Shown one piece after another: positions 10,907 through 18,986 of a stretch of 37,284 bases of DNA (within the stretch, counting starts at the first letter, position 1; every line of letters begins with the position of its first letter). Both the position numbers and the translations under genes were made by a program. Source of the stretch: Nitrosomonadales bacterium (GTDB lineage: Bacteria; Pseudomonadota; Gammaproteobacteria; Burkholderiales; Gallionellaceae); the NCBI GenBank assembly GCA_016195965.1, contig JACPYR010000052.1, forward strand, positions 1-37,284. Reading direction: 5' to 3'. A model generated the notes under the pieces. It searched no databases, was not told the origin of the DNA, and was given only the letters and a program-made list of their open reading frames with translations.

Positions 10907-12286
10907 ATGACTACGAATAATATGCCGAGGATACATATCCTGGGAATTTGCGGGACCTTCATGGGCGGCATCGCCGCGATTGCCCAACAGGCAGGCCATC
11001 GCGTTACCGGTTGCGATGCCAACGTCTATCCGCCGATGAGTACACAGCTTGAAGCACAGGGCATAGAGCTGATCGAAGGCTTCGGCATCGAACAGTTAGA
11101 ACTCAAGCCGGATGTGTTCGTGATCGGCAACGTGGTATCGCGCGGGAATCCACTGATGGAAGAAATCCTTAACCGCAACCTGCCTTACATCTCTGGCCCG
11201 CAATGGTTGGCGGATACCCTCCTTCGCGACAAATGGGTTTTGGCAGTAGCGGGTACTCACGGCAAAACCACGACGACGTCCATGCTGGCCTGGATACTGG
11301 AATATGCCGGGCTGAACCCAGGCTTCCTGATCGGCGGGGTGCCGCAAAATTTTGGCATTTCGGCACGCATCACCGATTCACCGTTCTTCGTGATCGAAGC
11401 GGATGAATATGACACTGCATTTTTCGACAAGCGCTCCAAGTTCGTGCATTACCATCCGCGCACCGCTATCCTGAACAACCTCGAATATGATCATGCTGAT
11501 ATTTTTCCAGACCTCGCGGCGATAGAAACCCAATTTCATCATCTGGTACGCACCGTCCCCGGCAACGGGCTGGTGGTCAGTAACGGACGTGAGGAATCGA
11601 TGCGGCGCGTACTCGAGCGCGGCTGCTGGACACAGGTGGAAACATTCGGCTCCGCTCCCTCTCCCGCCGTGGGAGGGCTGGGGTGGGGGAACGGCTGGCA
11701 AATCGATAGCGACGACAACGTTTACTTCAATGGCAAGGTGCAGGGCACGTTGCAATGGGAACTGATGGGCGAGCACAACCGCATGAATGCGCTGGCCGCG
11801 CTGGCCGCCGCTCGTCATGCCGGTGTGCCCATCGCACAGGGGCTGGCCGCGCTCAAAGAATTCAAGAACGTGAAGCGCCGCATGGAGGTGCTGGGCACGG
11901 TCAGAGGCATCACCGTGTACGACGATTTCGCGCATCATCCCACGGCGATAGACACCACCGTCGCCGGGCTGCGCAGCAGGGTCGGAGCAGCTCGGATACT
12001 GGCGGTGCTGGAGCCGCGTTCCAATACGATGAAGCTGGGCGTGATGAAGGATGCGCTACCCGGCAGCCTCAAGGATGCTGACCTGGTGTTCTGCTACGCA
12101 GGAAATCTTGGCTGGGATGCGCGCGGCGCGCTCGCACCCTTGGGCGACAAGGCAGTGGTAAAAGATGATCTCAACGATCTGATCGAGGCCATTGCCGCCG
12201 CCGTAAAACCCGGCGACCACATCCTGGTAATGAGCAACGGAGGCTTCGGCGGGATACACGAAAAACTGCTGAAACGATTGGCGTAA
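10907..12286 (+). CDS. mpl: Mpl, UDP-N-acetylmuramate : L-Ala-gamma-D-Glu-meso-DAP ligase
   Basis: This cytosolic Mur-ligase-family enzyme attaches the recycled tripeptide to UDP-MurNAc in peptidoglycan recycling. Its 459 residues include the N-terminal nucleotide-binding motif (HILGICGTFMGG), the ATP P-loop GTHGKTT (116-122), the central EADEYDTAFFDKRSKF motif specific to Mpl, GEHNRMNALAA, and the C-terminal DDFAHHPTAI and EPRSNTMKLG motifs. Met6 (10922) is an alternative start closer to the usual N-terminus; neither has a clear ribosome site. An unusual Gly/Pro-rich loop (about residues 250-263) is encoded by a palindromic repeat. It converges with ntrC across a 21-base gap. Confidence 0.93.
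   Translation: MTTNNMPRIHILGICGTFMGGIAAIAQQAGHRVTGCDANVYPPMSTQLEAQGIELIEGFGIEQLELKPDVFVIGNVVSRGNPLMEEILNRNLPYISGPQWLADTLLRDKWVLAVAGTHGKTTTTSMLAWILEYAGLNPGFLIGGVPQNFGISARITDSPFFVIEADEYDTAFFDKRSKFVHYHPRTAILNNLEYDHADIFPDLAAIETQFHHLVRTVPGNGLVVSNGREESMRRVLERGCWTQVETFGSAPSPAVGGLGWGNGWQIDSDDNVYFNGKVQGTLQWELMGEHNRMNALAALAAARHAGVPIAQGLAALKEFKNVKRRMEVLGTVRGITVYDDFAHHPTAIDTTVAGLRSRVGAARILAVLEPRSNTMKLGVMKDALPGSLKDADLVFCYAGNLGWDARGALAPLGDKAVVKDDLNDLIEAIAAAVKPGDHILVMSNGGFGGIHEKLLKRLA
11658..11690. repeat. CCCTCTCCC-type palindromic repeat inside mpl
   Basis: The sequence contains a hairpin CTCCC-GCCGT-GGGAG (11662-11676) followed by GGCTGGGGTGGGGG. This resembles a dispersed intergenic element usually found outside genes. 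Here it is in frame and encodes Pro-Ser-Pro-Ala-Val-Gly-Gly-Leu-Gly-Trp-Gly in a variable region of Mpl. Confidence 0.55.
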
Positions 12287-12307
12287 AGGCAGATTTTAAA
12301 CCCGCCG

Positions 12308-13708
12308 CTACGGCTCCTGATGATCCAGACCCAGCTCCTGAATCTTGCGCGTCAGGGTGTTGCGCCCTATACCTAACAAGGTGGCTGCTTCAATACGCCG
12401 TCCATTGGTGTGTTGCAAGGCCTGCAGAATCAGGGTTCGCTCGAACTGCGCGGTGAACGTGTCCATGATGCGCTCGTCTCCACGCTGCAGCGATAGCGCT
12501 GCCTGTTGCGCCAATGCAGCGCTCCAATCCCCGCTTGATGATGACTGGGTTGATAATCCGCCGCGCCATTCCGGGGGCAGGTCGGCGACCTCCACGATTT
12601 GTGAGGGCGTCATCACGGTCAGCCAGTGACACAGATTTTCCAGTTGCCGTACATTGCCGGGAAAGTCCTGCGCGCTCAGATGCTGCAGCGTCGCGTCGCT
12701 GAATTGCTTCTGTTCGACCGCGAGTTCGCGCGCACTTTTTTGCAAAAAATATTTTGCCAGCAGCGGAATGTCTTCGCGCCGCTCACGCAGTGGCGGCAAG
12801 CGCAGCCTTATCACGTTCAGGCGATGAAACAGATCTTCGCGGAACAGCCCCTGTTTGACGCGCTCATCCAGATTCTGGTGGGTGGCGGTGATGATGCGCA
12901 CATTGGCCTTGATCGGCTGATGCCCGCCGACGCGATAGAAATTTCCGTCTGACAACACCCGCAACAAGCGGGTTTGCAAATCGGCGGGCATATCGCCGAT
13001 TTCATCGAGGAACAGCGTGCCGCCCTCGGCCTGCTCAAAACGCCCGCGCCGGCTCGCAGCCGCGCCGGTAAACGCGCCGCGTTCATGGCCGAATAATTCC
13101 GATTCCAGTAAATCCTTCGGGATCGCGGCCGTGTTGATCGCGATAAACGGCTTGTCTGCGCGTGGGCTATGGCGGTGCAGCGCACGCGCGACCAATTCCT
13201 TTCCGGTACCTGATTCGCCGTTGATCAGCACCGTCGCATGGGATTGCGACAACCGGCCTATGGCGCGGAATACCTCCTGCATTGCCGGAGCATGGCCGAG
13301 TATATCGGCGGCGACTTCGACAGGCTCGGCTTCACCGGATTTGCGTTTGCTTTGCTCCAGCGCGCGTCGTATCAGTTCCACCGCATGGTTGATATCGAAC
13401 GGTTTGGGTAGATATTCGAACGCCCCGCCCTGAAATGCAGCAACCGCACTTTCCAGATCGGAATAAGCGGTCATGATGATGACTGGAATTTGCGGGTAGC
13501 GTTGATGCAGTACCTGCAAAAAATCCAGCCCCGAACTCCCGGGCATGCGGATATCGCTGACCACAACCTGGGGCGCGTCGTTATTCAATGCGCGCAACGC
13601 GTCATCCGCGCTGGAGTAACTCTTGAACTCGATATCTTCACGCGCCAGAGATTTCTCCAACACCCAGCGTATTGAGCGGTCGTCATCGATAATCCATACT
13701 GATCTCAT
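12308..13708 (-). CDS. ntrC: Nitrogen regulator NtrC (sigma-54 activator)
   Basis: This 466-residue response regulator activates sigma-54 promoters under nitrogen limitation. The receiver domain (1-120) has Asp8/Asp9/Asp10 and the phosphorylation site Asp52 (VVSDIRMPG). The AAA+ domain (about 140-375) has Walker A GESGTGKE, the sigma-54 contact loop GAFTGA, and GGTLFLDEIGDM. A C-terminal Fis-type helix-turn-helix ends the protein (ATLLGIGRNTLTRKIQELGL). The frame is open to a GTG at 13717, next to the ntrB stop, but ATG at 13708 has AGGTGA at 5-base spacing and the usual N-terminus. It overlaps or abuts ntrB in one operon, and probable target sites lie in this same window. Confidence 0.96.
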   Translation of the reverse strand: MRSVWIIDDDRSIRWVLEKSLAREDIEFKSYSSADDALRALNNDAPQVVVSDIRMPGSSGLDFLQVLHQRYPQIPVIIMTAYSDLESAVAAFQGGAFEYLPKPFDINHAVELIRRALEQSKRKSGEAEPVEVAADILGHAPAMQEVFRAIGRLSQSHATVLINGESGTGKELVARALHRHSPRADKPFIAINTAAIPKDLLESELFGHERGAFTGAAASRRGRFEQAEGGTLFLDEIGDMPADLQTRLLRVLSDGNFYRVGGHQPIKANVRIITATHQNLDERVKQGLFREDLFHRLNVIRLRLPPLRERREDIPLLAKYFLQKSARELAVEQKQFSDATLQHLSAQDFPGNVRQLENLCHWLTVMTPSQIVEVADLPPEWRGGLSTQSSSSGDWSAALAQQAALSLQRGDERIMDTFTAQFERTLILQALQHTNGRRIEAATLLGIGRNTLTRKIQELGLDHQEP

Positions 13709-13717
13709 GTTTGTCAC

Positions 13718-14758
13718 CTACGGTAAGGGCAGCAGCACGGTGAAACAGGTACGCCCGGGTTCGCTATTGAATTCAATCATGCCATGGTGCTGGCTGACGA
13801 AGTCCTGAGCCAGCGTTAATCCCAGCCCGTGACCATCGGCGCGTCCCGATACCAGCGGATAAAAAATCTTGTCGTGCAGTTCAGGCGGTATGCCCGGCCC
13901 ATTGTCGATAATCTGCACCATCACAGCCAGGCGATGGCGGCGTTTGATCAGAGTCACCTGGCGTGCGATACGCGTGCGCATAATGATCTGCCCGTGGCCT
14001 TGCATCGCCTGAGCCGCATTGCGCACGATGTTGAGCATGGCCTGGATCAGCTGTTCCTTGTCGCCAACCAGCGCGGGCAGGCTGAGGTCATAGTCGCGTT
14101 TTATCGTCAATCCTTCGGACACTTCCGCCAGCACCACACTGCGTACGCGCTCCAGCACTTCGTGGATGTTGAGTGCCCCAAAGTGAGATGCATGCTGCGG
14201 GGCGAGTAATTTTTCCATCAGCGAACGCAACCGGTCCGCTTCCTGCACGATGACCTGAGTGTATTCGCGCAACGCCGGCTTTTCCAATTCCTGTTCGAGC
14301 AACTGCGCGGCGCCGCGTATGCCCCCCAGCGGATTTTTAATTTCATGTGCCAGGTTGCGCAACAATAACCGGTTGGCCTGGGTCTGATCCAGCATCTGCT
14401 CTTCTCGGGCCAGTTTCAGCGGCCTGTCTATCGCGTGAAATTCGAGCAGCAAATATCGTTGGCCGAGCTGCAGCGGAGTGGCGGCGCAGCGTAATTGCAA
14501 CTTTCCGTGCGCATGTGTTCCCAGCGTCAGATCATGTTCGATATAGCTGGCGTTGTTCTGTATCGATTGCTGCATCGCGCTGACCAGTTGTTCGGTATGC
14601 ACAAACACATGTTGCAACGGATGCCCCAGCAGGTTTTTCGAGCTTACGTCGAACAATTGTTCCGCCGCCGGATTGAGATAGGCGATACGCGATTCGTCAT
14701 CCAGCAGGATGACAGCAGTCGCGAGGAATTCCAGCGTGAGCGAGGGAAAGTTGTGCAT
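13718..14758 (-). CDS. ntrB: Nitrogen sensor histidine kinase NtrB (GlnL)
   Basis: This 346-residue soluble histidine kinase/phosphatase acts on NtrC and is controlled by PII. The PAS domain (about 8-75) contains ILLDDESRIAYLNPAAEQLF. The HisKA domain has phospho-acceptor His138 (LAHEIKNPLGGIRGAAQ). The ATPase domain has the N box (NIVRNAAQAM), G1 (DNGPGIPPEL) and G2 (GHGLGLTLA). No membrane helix is present, as expected. The only possible start near the family N-terminus is ATG 14758, yet no ribosome site precedes it. A sigma-54-type element lies so close (14770-14785) that its transcript would begin at about 14759 and be nearly leaderless. Confidence 0.95.
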   Translation of the reverse strand: MHNFPSLTLEFLATAVILLDDESRIAYLNPAAEQLFDVSSKNLLGHPLQHVFVHTEQLVSAMQQSIQNNASYIEHDLTLGTHAHGKLQLRCAATPLQLGQRYLLLEFHAIDRPLKLAREEQMLDQTQANRLLLRNLAHEIKNPLGGIRGAAQLLEQELEKPALREYTQVIVQEADRLRSLMEKLLAPQHASHFGALNIHEVLERVRSVVLAEVSEGLTIKRDYDLSLPALVGDKEQLIQAMLNIVRNAAQAMQGHGQIIMRTRIARQVTLIKRRHRLAVMVQIIDNGPGIPPELHDKIFYPLVSGRADGHGLGLTLAQDFVSQHHGMIEFNSEPGRTCFTVLLPLP

Positions 14759-14769
14759 ATCGTCTATTA

Positions 14770-14785
14770 AGCAGAAAGCATGCCA
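14770..14785 (-). promoter_or_regulatory. Sigma-54-like -24/-12 element directly before ntrB
   Basis: Read leftward it is TGGCATGCTTTCTGCT. Its first 15 bases are identical to the glnA -24/-12 element at 16974-16988. The predicted start (about 14759) is one base before the ntrB ATG. No convincing NtrC pair was seen in the 100 bases upstream. Confidence 0.6.
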
Positions 14786-14855
14786 GACGAAATAAGATTC
14801 ACTATAAAATCCTACGCAATATAAGCGTGGCGTTGATGCGTAGCCGTGAATTTGG

Positions 14856-15371
14856 TCAATTCATGCCTGAATCTGATTTGCGCGGGATGGTAGGGTTCAC
14901 CGGCACGCCCTTTAATTTTGAAAGCTCGGTCTTGAGCGCTTCTATGTTGTTTTGATGCAAGTCAACCTGTTCCTGCAGCGCTTTGATTTTCTCCTCGTAC
15001 TTGGCGACGTTGCGAAAAGTCTTTCCATCGGCTCCCGTGTAGACCTCCGGGTTTGACTCGCCTTCCTTCAAGTTTTGATTCGCCTCTGCCAGCTGTTTTT
15101 CTTCCGCATCCAGTTCATCTTTCAAAATCTTGCGGCGGGCTTCATCACGGTTTTTTTGTGTTTCATTATCCACTTTAGGAAATCCGGACGAGGCGGGTAC
15201 CTTGGCCGGGGGCATCATGGTGGGTAACGGTTCCAGATTCAGTTTTTTGCCACCCTTGAGCGGCTTGCTCGAATAAGTGACGTGGCCATTTTCATCGACA
15301 GATTTATAAATTTCGGCATGCGCCAATAGCGGACAAATGCAGAGCACTGCAAATAAGAAGCCAGGTTTCAT
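14856..15371 (-). CDS. DUF4124-domain periplasmic protein between glnA and ntrB
   Basis: The 171-residue protein has a signal peptide (MKPGFLFAVLCICPLLAHA) immediately followed by the DUF4124 motif EIYKSVDENGHVTYSSKP. A Pro-rich linker and a long Glu/Lys/Gln coiled coil fill roughly residues 60-150. A longer frame to 15428 exists, but ATG 15371 begins a proper signal peptide and has AGGGA upstream. The function of DUF4124 proteins is not established. It lies between a terminator after glnA and ntrB. The same domain recurs at 20459-21073 with a similar signal-peptide, DUF4124, coiled-coil layout. Confidence 0.82.
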   Translation of the reverse strand: MKPGFLFAVLCICPLLAHAEIYKSVDENGHVTYSSKPLKGGKKLNLEPLPTMMPPAKVPASSGFPKVDNETQKNRDEARRKILKDELDAEEKQLAEANQNLKEGESNPEVYTGADGKTFRNVAKYEEKIKALQEQVDLHQNNIEALKTELSKLKGVPVNPTIPRKSDSGMN

Positions 15372-15450
15372 ATTCGGTTTCCCTAAAAATAACGCGGCCA
15401 GTATAGGACAAGCATCAAGCGCAGACAAACTTTTGCAGTCCGTATAAATA

Positions 15451-15474
15451 AAAACGGGGCTCGCGCCCCGTTTT
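15451..15474 (-). terminator. Intrinsic terminator after glnA
   Basis: The stem CGGGGC/GCCCCG (15455-15460 with 15465-15470) is extended by A4/T4 pairs and has a 4-base loop. It is followed in the leftward direction by TTTTTATTTAT. It lies 24 bases past the glnA stop. The symmetric A/T flanks may let it work in both directions. Confidence 0.88.
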
Positions 15475-15498
15475 GTTCGACAGCCCAGTATGAACAGC

Positions 15499-16914
15499 TT
15501 AGAGGCTGTAGTACATGTCGAATTCGACAGGGTGAGTTGTCATGCGGATGCGGTTCACTTCTTCCATCTTCAATGCAATGTAGGCATCGATGAAGTCGTT
15601 GGAGAACACACCGCCACGAGTCAAGAACTCGCGGTCCTTGTCCAGATGAGCCAAGGCTTCATCCAGCGAGGCGCACACGGTTGGTATCTTCGCATCTTCT
15701 TCCGGAGGCAGGTCGTACAGGTTTTTGTCGGCCGGGTCGCCAGGATGAATCTTGTTCTGGATGCCGTCCAGACCAGCCATCATCAATGCCGCGAAACACA
15801 TGTACGGATTCGAAGATGGGTCGGGAAAACGTGTTTCGATACGGCGCGCCTTGTCGCTTGCGACGTGAGGGATACGGATAGAGGCGGAACGGTTTTTGGC
15901 CGAGTAAGCCAGCTTCACCGGAGCCTCATAGTGAGGAACCAGACGCTTGTAGGAGTTGGTGCCTGGATTGGTAATCGCGTTTAGCGCCTTGGCATGTTTG
16001 ATGATGCCGCCGATGTAGTACAGCGCGGTCTCAGACAGGCCTGCATAACCTTTGCCAGCGAACAGGTTTTTGCCGTCTTTCCAGATCGACTGGTGTACAT
16101 GCATGCCGGAACCGTTGTCTCCGACGATAGGCTTGGGCATGAAGGTCGCGGTCTTGCCATACTGGTGCGCAACGTTGTGCACTACATACTTCAAAGCCTG
16201 AGTCTGGTCGGCGCGACGCACCAGCGTGTTGAACTTGGTGCCGATTTCGCACTGGCCCGCGGTCGCCACTTCGTGGTGATGCACCTCAACTTCGATGCCG
16301 ATGTCTTCCAGCGCCAGGCACATCGCAGCGCGGATGTCGTTCAGGCTGTCGACCGGAGGAACAGGAAAGTAGCCTCCCTTCACCATCGGACGATGGCCGG
16401 TGTTACCGCCGTCGTATTCTTCAGAGGTAGACCATGCTGCCTCTTCAGAATTGATCTTCAGAGAGCAGCCAGACATATCGATATGCCAGTTCACCGAGTC
16501 AAAGATGAAAAACTCGGGCTCTGGGCCAAAGTACGCCGTGTCGCCAATGCCGCTGGACTTCAGGTAGGCTTCGGCGCGCTTGGCGATGGAACGCGGGTCG
16601 CGGTCATAACCCTTGCCGTCTGTGGGTTCAATCACGTCACAGGTGATGACCAGCGTGTTCTCGTCCATGAATGGATCGAGATATGCGGTAGCAGGATCAG
16701 GCATCAACAGCATGTCCGAGGCTTGGATGCCTTTCCAGCCGGCGATAGAGGAGCCGTCGAATGCGTGGCCGTCCTCGAACTTGTCCAAACCTACATATTT
16801 GGCGGGTACGCCAACGTGTTGTTCTTTACCGCGTGTATCGGTAAAACGGAAATCCACGAATTTAACTTCGTGGTCTTTGATCATCTTCAATACATCATTT
16901 GCCGACATCGACAT
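15499..16914 (-). CDS. glnA: Glutamine synthetase type I
   Basis: This enzyme makes glutamine from glutamate, ammonia and ATP as a dodecamer in the cytosol. The frame gives 471 residues from ATG 16914. The beta-grasp domain contains [14 protein letters not shown] and the Asp50-type loop [12 protein letters not shown]. Catalytic motifs include [15 protein letters not shown], the ATP-binding [16 protein letters not shown], and NRSASIRIP. The adenylylation-site region [10 protein letters not shown] is near residue 400. TTG 16929 and ATG 16920 also open the frame. GGGGAG sits 7 bases before ATG 16914; ATG 16908 would give exactly 469 residues. It is controlled by a sigma-54 promoter and an NtrC pair, and ends in a clear terminator. 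Confidence 0.97.
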   Translation of the reverse strand: MSMSANDVLKMIKDHEVKFVDFRFTDTRGKEQHVGVPAKYVGLDKFEDGHAFDGSSIAGWKGIQASDMLLMPDPATAYLDPFMDENTLVITCDVIEPTDGKGYDRDPRSIAKRAEAYLKSSGIGDTAYFGPEPEFFIFDSVNWHIDMSGCSLKINSEEAAWSTSEEYDGGNTGHRPMVKGGYFPVPPVDSLNDIRAAMCLALEDIGIEVEVHHHEVATAGQCEIGTKFNTLVRRADQTQALKYVVHNVAHQYGKTATFMPKPIVGDNGSGMHVHQSIWKDGKNLFAGKGYAGLSETALYYIGGIIKHAKALNAITNPGTNSYKRLVPHYEAPVKLAYSAKNRSASIRIPHVASDKARRIETRFPDPSSNPYMCFAALMMAGLDGIQNKIHPGDPADKNLYDLPPEEDAKIPTVCASLDEALAHLDKDREFLTRGGVFSNDFIDAYIALKMEEVNRIRMTTHPVEFDMYYSL

Positions 16915-16972
16915 AAACATTCTCCCCAAACATCAAATTAAAAAGCTAACCCAAAACCCCAAAAATTCTAAA

Positions 16973-16988
16973 TGCAGAAAGCATGCCA
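16973..16988 (-). promoter_or_regulatory. Sigma-54 (-24/-12) promoter of glnA
   Basis: Read leftward it is TGGCATGCTTTCTGCA, with GG at -24 and GC at -12. The predicted transcript start is about 16962, leaving a leader of about 48 bases. NtrC-like sites lie 97 and 128 bases upstream. Confidence 0.85.
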
Positions 16989-17050
16989 ACTGAATCTGCA
17001 TAGCAGACTGTTATTGTGCCACAAGCCTGTGGCTCAGCACACCAAAAATT

Positions 17051-17067
17051 TGCACTGAAAAGGAGCG
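17051..17067. promoter_or_regulatory. NtrC-like site of glnA (proximal)
   Basis: The sequence TGCACTGAAAAGGAGCG matches TGCACC-N5-GGTGCA at 9 of 12 fixed positions. It is centred at about -97 relative to the predicted glnA start. Confidence 0.65.
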
Positions 17068-17081
17068 CTCCGGGGCAATTG

Positions 17082-17098
17082 CGCACTAATTGTGTGCG
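17082..17098. promoter_or_regulatory. NtrC-like site of glnA (distal), overlapping the 3' end of the CDF gene
   Basis: The sequence CGCACTAATTGTGTGCG keeps the dyad core GCAC-N7-GTGC intact (8 of 12 consensus positions). It is centred at about -128, 31 bases from the proximal site. It covers the stop codon and last codons of the upstream transporter gene. Confidence 0.65.
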
Positions 17099-18294
17099 TG
17101 GCTGCGATGTACATGGATCGCGCGGAACAACTCGTCATCGCGCAGCAGTTCATTGCACCGTGCTTGCAACGCGTCAGCCCGCTCGGCAGGGTGATGGTTG
17201 CCTAAATATATTTCTGCATCGACCTTGCCATCCAGATAGTGAAAAGTCACGCGGCTATCCAGCAACTCCGATTCACCGAGTCGTTCGGCGAGGTGTGCCA
17301 ACAGGCCTGGGCGGCTGGGCAGGAGCGCATTAGGCTTGGCCTGCATATCGTCTTCGGGATCGACATGCACCATGACATCCATCACGTGATGGCTCTTGAG
17401 CACGGCATGCCGCGCCGACTCGGCGATGTAATGGCCTTCGGAAACGCTGATTTTTGGATCGACCATGATGTGTGCATCGACCAGGGCGTTGTCGGCCATC
17501 TTGCGGGTACGCAATTCGTGGATTCCGCGCACGCCGTGAGTATTGAGCAAAGTTTGCCGGATCGCTTCTACTTCCTCAGCTTTCAAGCCGGTATCGATAA
17601 GTTCGGCCAAGGCTTCCAGCGCCAACTTGCCGCCCATGTGGGTAATCATCACCCCCACGACCGCAGCGGCAACCAGATCGAGAAAGGTGTAGCCAAGCAA
17701 ATTGCCGATTACGCCGACGATAACCACCAGTGAGGATGCCGCGTCCGATCGGGCATGCCAGGCATTGGCGATCAGCATTTGCGAACGCACACGTTTAGCC
17801 ACTGCCAGCATGTAGCGGAACATGCCTTCCTTGGCGATCAAAGCCAAAGCCGCGATGGCAAGCGCTAGCGGGTTGACTGCCTGCAATGTCTCGGGATGCT
17901 GCAAACGCATGGCTGCCGTTACCAGCAAGATCACACCCAATACCGCAAGAAATGTCCCGAGAATAAGCGTCGCGGCCGTTTCCACCCGCGCGTGGCCATA
18001 GGGATGATTGGCATCGGCATGACGGCTGCCGTGCCAATTGGCGTAAAGAACCAGCACATCTGAAAGCAAATCCGATAGCGAGTGCAGGCCATCTGCCATC
18101 AAGGCTTGCGAATGCGCAAGAAAACCACCCACCACCTGAAAGGCGGTCAATAACACATTGATGCCTATGCTTACCCACGTGCTTTTTTGCGCTGCGGCAA
18201 AACGCTCGGGATGCACCGGCTCGAAAGCACCGATATCGGCAGGTGATGGTTGCGGATTATTGTGATTTTTCATATCAGTTGCGCTAGTATTCAT
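17086..18294 (-). CDS. Cation diffusion facilitator, zinc-type
   Basis: The 402-residue inner-membrane proton/metal antiporter has membrane helices at about 38-58, 64-86, 107-130, 138-165 and 178-215. The metal site uses His-x3-Asp in helix 2 (GLHSLSD) and His-x3-Asp in helix 5 (WHARSDAAS). In characterised CDFs this HD/HD pairing goes with zinc export. A long cytoplasmic tail (about 215-402) holds the dimerisation domain (VDAHIMVDPKISVSEGH...VMVHVDPE) plus an extra C-terminal segment with EIYLG and a His-rich end. Met8 (18273) is an alternative start. It is divergent from the rhodanese gene. The metal is inferred from motif, not context. Confidence 0.88.
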   Translation of the reverse strand: MNTSATDMKNHNNPQPSPADIGAFEPVHPERFAAAQKSTWVSIGINVLLTAFQVVGGFLAHSQALMADGLHSLSDLLSDVLVLYANWHGSRHADANHPYGHARVETAATLILGTFLAVLGVILLVTAAMRLQHPETLQAVNPLALAIAALALIAKEGMFRYMLAVAKRVRSQMLIANAWHARSDAASSLVVIVGVIGNLLGYTFLDLVAAAVVGVMITHMGGKLALEALAELIDTGLKAEEVEAIRQTLLNTHGVRGIHELRTRKMADNALVDAHIMVDPKISVSEGHYIAESARHAVLKSHHVMDVMVHVDPEDDMQAKPNALLPSRPGLLAHLAERLGESELLDSRVTFHYLDGKVDAEIYLGNHHPAERADALQARCNELLRDDELFRAIHVHRSHAHN

Positions 18295-18360
18295 TTATCA
18301 TCGTATAGCATAACATCTGCGCCTGCCACGTTAAACTTTACGGGAAAAGAAAGAATTATC

Positions 18361-18813
18361 ATGGGAAAAATTACCGCCATCCTGCAAGCCGCGCAACAGC
18401 GCGCCAAAGACCTGAATCTGCCTTATGAAGGTGCATTGTTTCCAGATGAAGCTTATGAAATCCAGCAATCTGCGCCGGGAGCCAAGTTGATCGACGTGCG
18501 CAGCCGTGCAGAACTGGATTGGGTCGGAGGTATTCCTGGTGCAGTACCCGTCGAATGGGCGATCTATCCGGGCATGAAAACCAATCCACACTTCATCGCG
18601 CAACTGGAACAACAGGTGGACAAGGAGGCGCTGGTGATATTTTTTTGCCGCAGCGGAGTGCGTTCCCATCACGCCGCCACCCTGGCGACAAAATCCGGCT
18701 ATAGCGATTGCTACAACATGCTGGAAGGCTTTGAGGGCGAGGCGGACGACAATAAACACCGAAATACCGTTGGTGGCTGGCGGGCGGCAGGGTTGCCTTG
18801 GGAGCAGAACTAA
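18361..18813 (+). CDS. Single-domain rhodanese-like sulfurtransferase
   Basis: The 150-residue cytosolic protein has one rhodanese domain. LIDVRSRAELDWVGGIPGAVPVEW (about 41-64) forms the first signature. The active-site loop is Cys96-Arg-Ser-Gly-Val-Arg-Ser, whose Cys would carry the persulfide. A C-terminal motif NMLEGFEGEADDNKHR...GWRAAGLPW completes the fold. The six-residue loop length suits sulfur rather than phosphate substrates. A longer frame begins at 18250 but overlaps the divergent gene and lacks rhodanese features. The gene carries no sign of its physiological sulfur acceptor. Confidence 0.88.
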   Translation: MGKITAILQAAQQRAKDLNLPYEGALFPDEAYEIQQSAPGAKLIDVRSRAELDWVGGIPGAVPVEWAIYPGMKTNPHFIAQLEQQVDKEALVIFFCRSGVRSHHAATLATKSGYSDCYNMLEGFEGEADDNKHRNTVGGWRAAGLPWEQN

Positions 18814-18819
18814 CCCTCG

Positions 18820-18986
18820 CTAGGGTAGTGTTGCATTCTGTTTGGAATTTAACTTCTCCAGTGGGAGCGGCTTTAGCCGCGATTGGTCGCCCGAGTTTAC
18901 TGTCCGCATCGCGGCTAAAGCCGCTCCCACAAAGGACTTGCTCGATAACTCCATTAAGTTTAATCAACAGTGCAACGCTACACTAG
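18820..18986. repeat. Nested palindromic element (MITE/BIME-like) between rhodanese and xthA
   Basis: Outer arms CTAGGGTAGTGTTGCA (18820-18835) and its partner (18971-18986) pair at 14 of 16 positions. Further loose symmetry lies inside (AATTTAACTTCTCC against a reverse-strand AAACTTAATGGAG). The centre holds a perfect 22-base inverted pair. The outer right arm includes the xthA stop codon, and the left arm starts 6 bases after the rhodanese stop. Confidence 0.7.
18861..18930. repeat. Head-to-head REP pair
   Basis: Arms at 18861-18882 and 18909-18930 are perfect 22-base inverted copies starting GTGGGAGCGGCTTTAGCCGC. Each arm is itself a hairpin (GCGGCT-TT-AGCCGC) with a GTGG 5' tag, the layout of REP sequences mobilised by RAYT transposases. 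No RAYT gene lies in the window. It could also act as a bidirectional transcription barrier between the two converging genes. Confidence 0.88.

Noticed and set aside
17002-17024. A second TGGCAC in the glnA upstream region
   Set aside because: The nearest TGC is three bases too far for a -24/-12 promoter; the element at 16973-16988 fits much better.
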